Of a DNA stretch of 27,669 nucleotides, positions 1 through 7,700 are shown one piece after another; within the stretch, counting starts at the first letter, position 1, and each line of letters begins with the position of its first letter. A program made the translations under genes and the position numbers. The stretch is from a virus. Under the pieces are notes generated by a model. It did no database searches and was not told the DNA's origin. It worked only from the letters and a program-made list of their open reading frames with translations. Location of the stretch: positions 1 through 27,669 of the IMG/VR virus record IMGVR_UViG_3300025890_000122; one strand, 5' to 3'.

Positions 1-3000
1 ATGTATGACTTACTGCTGTCTGCATTATTGATACGCAAGTCATTGGCTAGAATTTTTAAATTACCCGTGCCTACATCCGCAATAACGCTATCTGTAGCGT
101 TGTGGTAAATCTGTAGGTCTGAGCCAGCACCAAAGATGGCTTTACCGTTATCAGGAAATTTAGCGTCTGACGTAAAAGTAACGTCCTGGCTTGAGTCAAT
201 AGTGACAGCAGTGCTTGTGGCGTTATCCGTAATACCTACAGAACTAAATTTAGCGGGAGAACCTCCAGAACTAACACTAAGAGTTCCTGAATTATCCGAA
301 ATGCTTAGATTTCCGAGAGTAAGTGTGTTTCCGCTCAGGTACAAATCCCTAAACTTATATGTAGAGCTTCCTAGATCGTAAGTTTCATTTGCATTTGGAA
401 TAATTGATCCCGAAACCGCCCCAAGTTTTGTTTGTACTCTTGCATCTGTGTAATAAAGATTATTGCCTTCGGATAAATCAGTTGTACTCTTACTAGCAAA
501 GCTTAGGTTGGCTCCAGTAGCTAAAGCTACTCTTGCATCTGCTCTTGCATTTGTGTAATAAAGATTGTTACCTTCGGATAAGTCAGTTGTACTATTATTA
601 GCAAGACTTAAGTTAGCTCCAGTAGCTAAAGCTACTCTTGCATCTGCTCTTGCATCTGTGTAATAAAGATTGGTACCTTCGGATAAGTTTGTTGTGCTAT
701 GGTTACTTAAACTTGAGACAGTGCCCGTTACAGCAGCAGTAACAGTATTAAAAGTTACATTGTCTGTTGTTGCAACGGCTTGTCCAATAGAGATTTGCCC
801 CGCTGATAGTCCTACACCTGTACCCGCTGTAATTGCAGCTCGAGCTCTTGTGTCTGTATAGTATAAATTATTTGAACCTTCTCCCAGATCGTCTGTAGTT
901 CGTTGTACTAACCAAGCGTTTGCAGTACTAGTAAAGTCTGATGTATTTAATTTATTTCCTAAAGATGTTGCAGTTGTAGTGGCAAAATTGGGGTCATCTC
1001 CAAGAGCTGCTGCAAGTTCATTAAGAGTATCTAAAGTTCCAGGAGCACTATCCACTAGGCTTGCAATTTCTGTGCTAACGTGTGTACCCACGTATGCCTG
1101 CGTTGCAATAGCATTACCCTCTACTTCGAATACTCCTGAGTTATTTGAAAGAGTAATATTCCCAAGCTCAATGTTTCTTCCAAGGTGTAAATCTCTCCAA
1201 ACCTTAGAAGAAGTACCTATATCATAAGTATTTGTAGTCCCGGGCACTAGATTAGCTGAAGATGTATTCGGAGAAACCCACTCATATTCTTGTGGGTGCG
1301 TTAAAACTTTAATTGCTAAAACATCCCCCACTGAAGCAGACGCACCAACAGGGTCAGGAATACCATATAAATCATCAATTTCGAGCGGAGCAGCATTCCA
1401 CTCACTACTACTAGAGCTATACCAAAGAACTGCGGGGCTTGCTCCTGTGGTACTGCTCGAAGTAGAAGGCGCGTCTGCTCCGGTATTTACATTTGTTAGA
1501 TTTCCAATACTAAAAGTGCCGCTCTCCCACTTTTGATTCGATGAATTATATGCAAGAACATGATTGTTTGAAGGACTAGTAATATTAGTATCTTCTAAAC
1601 TTGCAAGAGTAGCTAATGTATTCTCCCATCTAGAGTTTGCTGAATTATACTTAATCATGTGGCCATCAGCAACACCTGATATTGTTACATCGCCTAAGTC
1701 TCCTAAGTCTTCTGCAAAGCCGGGAACTCCTGTAAGAGAGCTAAATGCTCCATCAAAAGCGTCAGTAATTCCATATCCTGCTATAGTAGTAGGTTTATTG
1801 CTCAAGTCTGCAAATGAAACACTAGATGCCGCCCAATTAGTACCATTATATCTTAATACTTGTCCCGTGGAAGGGCTGCCTGAAGATACATCACTTAAAT
1901 CATTTAATACGGAAACTCCTGTCGCGGGAGTAGTCCAGCTATAGTCTGTACCGCTCCAAGTTAATACTTGGTTTGTTTGGGCACTAGTTTTATTTAAATG
2001 AGTGTCTACATCACCATCTGTATACAAATCATTTGTTGTAAGAATAGTGGGCTTATTTGTAATGTGAGTCCAATCAACTGGAGAGTCTACCCAAGCTGCT
2101 CCATCATATCTTAGATAGTCATTTGTATTTAGTGTACCTAAACTTACGTCGGTAATATCATTTAGAGCAAGACTTATCGCATTTGTTGGCACGCTTCCTG
2201 GGCCCCAAATCGAGCCATTCCATACAAGCAGGTTATTAGTAGAGGGGGCGGTATTAGCTACATTTCCTAAATCCCCTATATTATAAATACTAAATCCATC
2301 ATTTTCCCACGCGGAAGATGTGCTATTATACCTAAGAATATCTTTATTATTAGCGCCAACTTGAGTAACATCATTTAAGTCTCTTAGATTTGTAGCACTA
2401 GGACCGGGCACCCAAGCATAGTCCGTACCGTTCCAACTTAATATTTCGTCTGTTCCGGCACTATTTTTATTTAAATGAGTATCTACACGTGTATCAAAGT
2501 CCGTAATCCCATAACCTGCAACAGTTGTTGGTTTGCCTCCCAAGCCTGTAAAAGTCATCGTTTGATCTGACCAAAATCCTCCAGAGCCTCCACCAGGATT
2601 TTGTGTCCACATTAATACATCTCCATAGGGGATGATACTAGGGCTGCTTAGTCCAACGTCGGATAAATCGGTTAACTCTTCAACAGAGCCTACTATTTGT
2701 CCGTAAGAAACCCACTCATAGTCTGATCCATTATAGCTTAAAACTTTATCTTGATTACTAGCGCTAGTTCTATTTAAATGAGCGTCTACATCCGTATCTG
2801 TATATAATAAAGCATTAACTTCTGTTTGACTATAAGTTTGATTTTTTGTATATACATCTGTAATACCATACCCTGCAACGGTTGTTGGAGTATTCTCCAG
2901 ATCTGCCCAGTCCCCAGAAAGCGCAATATCATGAAACCCCGCCCCCGTTTTTGTTTTATTTCTCCAGTCAGATGTTGAGGACTGATAGACTAACAAATCG

Positions 3001-4796
3001 CCATCAGCTAGATCAACAATAGTAACATCTGTTAAAGTATCAAGAACGAAATCTTCCGGCTCATACTCACCGCTGGTAGAGTTGTATTGTAAAATTTGAT
3101 CATTTGCAGGAGCAGTATTTGCAACATCTTCTAGTTCTCGAATAGTATGATCAACTGGCTCATATTGTGTATTTGCAGCATTATACTTTAATATTTGATT
3201 ATCGCTTGCGGTAGTAGTCGATACATCTTCTAACGAGGTTGTTTTAAAGTCTACAGATTGATATTCAGAGCTTGTATTATTATACTTTAAAACAGTGGCA
3301 TCTCCAGGGTTAGAGGAAGATACATTCTCTATATTCATTGTTGTGTGGGCAACAATCGACATGGCGGTGCCTTGCGCATTCACTTGCTTAAGAATTGTGC
3401 CCGGCGTAGCCGAATCAATAGTTAAGCTAGCAAACGTTCCCCCATTAGCATCAAGATTTCCATCCTCATCTACAATAAAGTCACCGTTCCCTACATCTAA
3501 CTCGGCTGCATATATACTATCCACCCACAGAGTATTCCACCTTAAAGAGGTACTACCTAGATCATATGTATTAGTTGTTGTGGGCGCAAAAGAAGAGGCA
3601 ACTCGTGCATAAAAGAAAATAGTATCTGAAGGAGTATCTCCAACTGTAGTATTGCCATTTAAATTAGTGGTTCCATTTACTGTTAAAGATCCGTTTGTTA
3701 CAAGATCTCCATTTGCATTAACAGTAAGATCACCACTACCAATATCAAGAGTTTGACCCTCTAAAGCGCCCCCAGCAGTTATATCCCCGGAGGCTTCTAA
3801 ATCTCCTGTTATATTTAGACCTTTATTTAGGTTCCACTTATCATCAGAAGAAGTGTAAAGTATAGTTGCATTAGCACCTTCAAGAGTAAAGCCCCCTAGA
3901 TTTACCGCTGCTGCGTTTGTAGCGCCTTCACCAATTACAACATTCTTATCATCAACTGTCATAACACTACTATTAATAGTAGTAGTTAAACCATCTACTT
4001 GTAGATCTCCAAGAATTTGAACAAGACCAGAGTTTGCTCCTACAACTGCAGGATCAATAATAATTGTAGCAGGGCCCGTTATGGTGCCTCCCGCGACTTC
4101 GACATTTCCTGAAACTACTAAAGTACCAGTATTATCTCCGTGAGTAGCAGGATCAATTGCAAAGTTATTAGGTACTTTAAGAGAGGCTCCTGCAATTACT
4201 AAGCTTCCTGTATCATCTCCATGGGTAGCAGGATCAATTGTAAAATCATCAGGAACTTTTAAAGTTGCACCTTTTATATTTACAGTGCCGGTATCATCTC
4301 CATGGGTGGCAGGATCAATAATTAATTCTGCAGGGCCTTTTATAGTTCCGCCTGCAACTTCAAGATTTCCCGCAATCGTTACCTCGCCCGTGTTGTCCCC
4401 ATGAGTGGCAGGATCAATGACAAAATCTGCGGGGCCTCGTAAGTACCCACGAAGCTCTAAGTTGTTCATCTTAGAGTTTATTTCAAGGCCATCCCAATTA
4501 AAGGTATCTCCGCTTGGATCACCAATAGCGACTTTGTAGTAGAGAGGATCTTGGCCATCTGCTCCAAACCAGAACCCCTGCCCTACATCATAAGCTGTTT
4601 TACCTCCTTTAATTGAGCCCGCGCCCATAAAGGTAATACCACCGCCTATAGTATCAACTATAATACCGGCATTTAGGCCGCTGTCTACAATTGCTGTACC
4701 CGTGCCATCATCAATGCCACCACCTGGCCCCGCTCCTGGTCCTCCATTATAAGGGCGAACGTCTAACCAAATTTCTGCAACAACCTTACCTGCCAT
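1..4796 (-). CDS. Giant repeat-built tail fiber / virion structural protein, C-terminus cut off by the window edge
   Basis: I read this frame by hand. It starts at an ATG that overlaps the stop of the upstream tip gene (TAATG) and I met no stop down to base 3, giving at least 1598 codons. The N-terminus (MAGKVVAEIWLDVRPYNGG) leads into a Gly/Pro-rich linker, then five copies of an IDPATHG-type unit, a TINSSVMTVDDKNVVIGEGA motif typical of phage fibers, and about fifteen LxDV...YNxxxxxW units. PTTxAGYGITD, the core of the Phage_fiber_2 tail-fibre repeat, occurs three times. A TYDLGxSxxxWRDL motif occurs three times (near 3550, 1210 and 365), and a near-identical 35-aa tandem repeat lies near the left edge. 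It probably forms trimeric beta-rich fibers used for host contact, attached to the tip protein encoded just upstream. The exact role (side fiber or central fiber) and the receptor-binding end cannot be judged because the C-terminus is missing. Confidence 0.85.
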   Translation of the reverse strand, partial: MAGKVVAEIWLDVRPYNGGPGAGPGGGIDDGTGTAIVDSGLNAGIIVDTIGGGITFMGAGSIKGGKTAYDVGQGFWFGADGQDPLYYKVAIGDPSGDTFNWDGLEINSKMNNLELRGYLRGPADFVIDPATHGDNTGEVTIAGNLEVAGGTIKGPAELIIDPATHGDDTGTVNIKGATLKVPDDFTIDPATHGDDTGSLVIAGASLKVPNNFAIDPATHGDNTGTLVVSGNVEVAGGTITGPATIIIDPAVVGANSGLVQILGDLQVDGLTTTINSSVMTVDDKNVVIGEGATNAAAVNLGGFTLEGANATILYTSSDDKWNLNKGLNITGDLEASGDITAGGALEGQTLDIGSGDLTVNANGDLVTNGSLTVNGTTNLNGNTTVGDTPSDTIFFYARVASSFAPTTTNTYDLGSTSLRWNTLWVDSIYAAELDVGNGDFIVDEDGNLDANGGTFASLTIDSATPGTILKQVNAQGTAMSIVAHTTMNIENVSSSNPGDATVLKYNNTSSEYQSVDFKTTSLEDVSTTTASDNQILKYNAANTQYEPVDHTIRELEDVANTAPANDQILQYNSTSGEYEPEDFVLDTLTDVTIVDLADGDLLVYQSSTSDWRNKTKTGAGFHDIALSGDWADLENTPTTVAGYGITDVYTKNQTYSQTEVNALLYTDTDVDAHLNRTSASNQDKVLSYNGSDYEWVSYGQIVGSVEELTDLSDVGLSSPSIIPYGDVLMWTQNPGGGSGGFWSDQTMTFTGLGGKPTTVAGYGITDFDTRVDTHLNKNSAGTDEILSWNGTDYAWVPGPSATNLRDLNDVTQVGANNKDILRYNSTSSAWENDGFSIYNIGDLGNVANTAPSTNNLLVWNGSIWGPGSVPTNAISLALNDITDVSLGTLNTNDYLRYDGAAWVDSPVDWTHITNKPTILTTNDLYTDGDVDTHLNKTSAQTNQVLTWSGTDYSWTTPATGVSVLNDLSDVSSGSPSTGQVLRYNGTNWAASSVSFADLSNKPTTIAGYGITDAFDGAFSSLTGVPGFAEDLGDLGDVTISGVADGHMIKYNSANSRWENTLATLASLEDTNITSPSNNHVLAYNSSNQKWESGTFSIGNLTNVNTGADAPSTSSSTTGASPAVLWYSSSSSEWNAAPLEIDDLYGIPDPVGASASVGDVLAIKVLTHPQEYEWVSPNTSSANLVPGTTNTYDIGTSSKVWRDLHLGRNIELGNITLSNNSGVFEVEGNAIATQAYVGTHVSTEIASLVDSAPGTLDTLNELAAALGDDPNFATTTATSLGNKLNTSDFTSTANAWLVQRTTDDLGEGSNNLYYTDTRARAAITAGTGVGLSAGQISIGQAVATTDNVTFNTVTAAVTGTVSSLSNHSTTNLSEGTNLYYTDARADARVALATGANLSLANNSTTDLSEGNNLYYTNARADARVALATGANLSFASKSTTDLSEGNNLYYTDARVQTKLGAVSGSIIPNANETYDLGSSTYKFRDLYLSGNTLTLGNLSISDNSGTLSVSSGGSPAKFSSVGITDNATSTAVTIDSSQDVTFTSDAKFPDNGKAIFGAGSDLQIYHNATDSVIADVGTGNLKILANDLRINNADSSKSY
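436..714 (-). repeat. 105-bp tandem repeat (35-aa units) inside the fiber gene
   Basis: The string gtaataaagatt recurs at 450, 555 and 660, exactly 105 bases apart, and most of the sequence between the copies is identical. The two full units and a third partial one encode 35-residue blocks around LSEGxNLYYTDARADARVAL. A more diverged relative of the block lies around 840-900. The period is a multiple of three, so the reading frame is kept. High nucleotide identity suggests recent duplication or ongoing conversion. Confidence 0.88.
1400..3290 (-). repeat. Array of about fifteen degenerate LxDV...YNxxxxxW protein repeats in the fiber
   Basis: The translated minus strand repeatedly shows the pattern LxDV, about ten residues rich in Thr, Ser, Pro and Asn, ILxYN, then an aromatic residue five or six positions later. 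Examples are LEDVANTAPANDQILQYN and LNDLSDVSSGSPSTGQVLRYN. Three PTTxAGYGITD segments are interspersed (near 1780, 2515 and 2870), each following an L-x-N-x-P-T-type lead. Repeats are clear at protein level but diverged in DNA, so they are old. This layout is known from shafts of phage tail fibers. Exact unit borders were not computed. Confidence 0.75.
4020..4440 (-). repeat. Five IDPATHG repeats with alternating 99/81-bp spacing
   Basis: The string gcaggatcaat, encoding the IDPA core on the minus strand, lies with its ggatc at 4051, 4150, 4231, 4312 and 4411. Spacings are 99, 81, 81 and 99 bases, so units are 33, 27, 27 and 33 residues. The consensus is a hydrophobic lead such as GPAxxIIDPATHGDDTGT, then a short beta-like stretch (VxIxGxLxVxG). 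The longer units carry an extra GGTIxGPA segment. They form the N-proximal part of the fiber. The motif resembles beta-solenoid-like fiber repeats, but I cannot assign a fold. Confidence 0.8.
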
Positions 4797-7700
4797 TAAC
4801 TTCCCCTATCAATTTGTGCGATTACCGCATCATTTGTTGTGTCTGGACGATACGCTGTTCTATATAAATAATTAATAGTACTAGCGGATGGACTTAATCT
4901 ATCCAATCGTATTTGAGTGTCTGATATTATTTGTACTACAAAGGCGGAGGTTTCTCCCACAACCGAAGAAGAGCTTGTAAGCTCAGTATCTGTATAAGCC
5001 ACTACGTCTCCCTCTTGAAAATCTGTTGTAAATGTTGTGCCCACCCCTGTAATTGTATATCCGCTATCTCTAGTGAAAGAGGTTCCTGATATTGCGGTCC
5101 AAGCAGTATCAAGAGTTGCACTTCCATCGCCTATATCACGCCAGTAGTCCGGCCCATAATTATTTGTACTAACGTCCCACTCTGCTAAGAAACATTTCGG
5201 AACATTATGGTCAAAAATTACATATAACTCTCTAGTGTCGTTATCTGCTACATTTGAAAGGTCAACAACAGCATTGGCTTCTGTAACATTTGCAGGGTTT
5301 CCAGGGGCTCCCTGACTTGCAAGAATAGCAGGATAGGCATCGAATATAAACTCTTCGCTTCCTTGAGCAATTCCATCCGTTCTAGTGCTTTTTATAGCAT
5401 AGTAGTCCCAATTACGAGTACCATTTGCTACAGTCGTAGTAGTACTATAACTTGCTTGTAAAGATCCTATCGTATACTCCTCTCCTCCATCAAGCAGTTT
5501 AATATCACTCAGAGTGTGTGTATCATTAGCCCCTCGCCACTTATAGTTTCCTACTCTTTGTCCGTTCCAAACAAACTGATATCGTTTTGCTCCTAAAGGT
5601 TCCGTAAGTCTTTGCATAACATACGCACCTGAAGGTATAGTTCCTCCAAACTCTGGATCTACAGTCCATGCGCTCGATAAAGAGAAAAACTCACTAGAAG
5701 AATCAGTTGAAATTTTTGCAGCAGTATTTGAAGTTGCTCCTTTAGGTATTCCATGAATTCTTTCTGGCAGGCTTGCTGTTCCAAAGCCCCTTACCCCTTC
5801 TTCAGTTATGTCTGGGTAATAGTTTGAAAATATGGAATCTAAATTAGTTGACTGAGACTTTAAACCTCGAACAATCTTATACCGAATCCAATACCATCTT
5901 TCAGTTGTTCCTTGCTCTTGTAGTATCGGGTCAATAGTAGTTGTGCCTGATACAGTAAGAATATTACTAGCACCGCTAAAGTTACCGTTTGTTGGATTCA
6001 TCCAAACTTCAATTGAGTGAGTTGATGGAGAATAGCTTCCTGTATTTTCCCAATTAAGCTCTATACCTCCAACAGCTCCTTCGCTTTCAACAATTTGACT
6101 TGCTATCAAGTTTATAGGGCGAGTGGCTAAAGGAGTGCTATTTGTGTCTCCTTCATCATAGGCCTGAACCAAATCATTAGCCATATGAGAAATAATATAT
6201 GCATTATCATCATGCTCTCTTGCAACTACATCTACTAATAAATCTGACTGAACTTTTATACTTTCAATTCTAAATAGTTTATTTGTCCAGTTAAAATTAG
6301 GATACGTGATTGCAATTATATTACCTGCTAAAAGTAAATAGCCTTTAGGCGGCATTTTAAAGCTTATAGTAAGGCCCGCCCTAGACTCCTCTAAAGCTTG
6401 TTCTATCTGTATGCGGGCATTAAAGTAATTAGTAATTGCAGGAGCTCTAAAAGTTCCTTGTCTTTGTATGCCTTTGTCTTGATTTAAGTAGTCTGAGTTG
6501 AAAAATGATATAGTTCTATTTTCGAAAACAAGCGCAGGATCTGTTAATTGTGCACTAAACGCATTAAATGTCTTAGAAATTCCTTTATCATCTATTTTTA
6601 TATCTCCAATAATATCATGTTCAGTAATAACTTCTGTGTTTGCGTCAAACTCAGAAATAGGCTTGGCCTTTACTTTCATATCTAAATAGTACTTTCCATT
6701 ACTATAGCGCAAAATACCATTAAATTGCTGTAATAAAGTATTTACATTATCAAATAGTTTTTGAGAGGTATCAATAACTGGGTTAATCTGATGTCGCGTC
6801 ACCCAACGCTGCTCCCAAGTCTCCCACCCTACATACTTCCAGTATTTTACTTCATCACTATCATACAAGGAGTACCCTCCTACTACTTGAAGAGAGTTTC
6901 TAATAGATTGTATTTGTTTTACAAGAGGGTTTCCCGAAGGCGCACTAAAAGCTTTTTCATCTGAATAATCTTGTGAAGCAGCAGTAGCGGTTCCCCATAC
7001 GCGATATCTAGTTCTATCTATATAAAAGGTAGAGTTGTTTGCAGTTATATTTTTAAGTGTAACTGTAGACTGGGAAGGTATAAGGCGTGAGGGCTCATCT
7101 ATCGCAATGCCCTCTGTACCGGGATTATCAGTAGAAAGTATAATTCTATTAGAGCCAGGGTCTGTTTGGCTCCATACTACATCATTTAAAAAATATTTTT
7201 CATTTTTAACCCACTTTTTCCCTAATTTGCCTATACAATTTGTAAAGGTTATTTGACTAATATTATTAATATTTCCTTGAGATTCTAGTTTTGCGACAGT
7301 AAGTTCTATTTTTGATATTTCTCCTTGAAAAATTAAAGGCTCCGCAGTATTTGCAGGATACCTACATATATCGCCTACAGAATAAGAAGCTAGTTTAGTG
7401 TCGTGGGCCTCTACTATAACAGTTACATCTGATCGCGTATCGCAAGTAAGAGCCGCTTCTTTAAAAGAAGGTATATCAATTAAGTCCGCGGTTAATCCTT
7501 TTCCAAATCTTTTATTCATCAAATAATCTAATAAGATTAAAGCAGGGTTATTAGTAACTCTAGCGTCTTGAGCGCTTATTACTGCTTGATACTGAGAACT
7601 TTCTCCTTCAACCTCGTCTTGAATTACATCGCTACTTCGTTGTCCGTAACTATATTTAAGATTAGTTAAAACACTCTCATTGCTTCTAGTTATAATGTCT

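Noticed and set aside
436-714. CRISPR-like periodic repeats
   Set aside because: The repeated unit has no unique spacers, the period is 105 bases, and the sequence is an open coding frame of 35-aa units.
136-3612. Several plus-strand ORFs of 63-126 codons in the left third
   Set aside because: They lie antisense to the continuous minus-strand fiber frame, have no Shine-Dalgarno, and show Ser/Leu/Val-rich composition expected of reversed repeat sequence.
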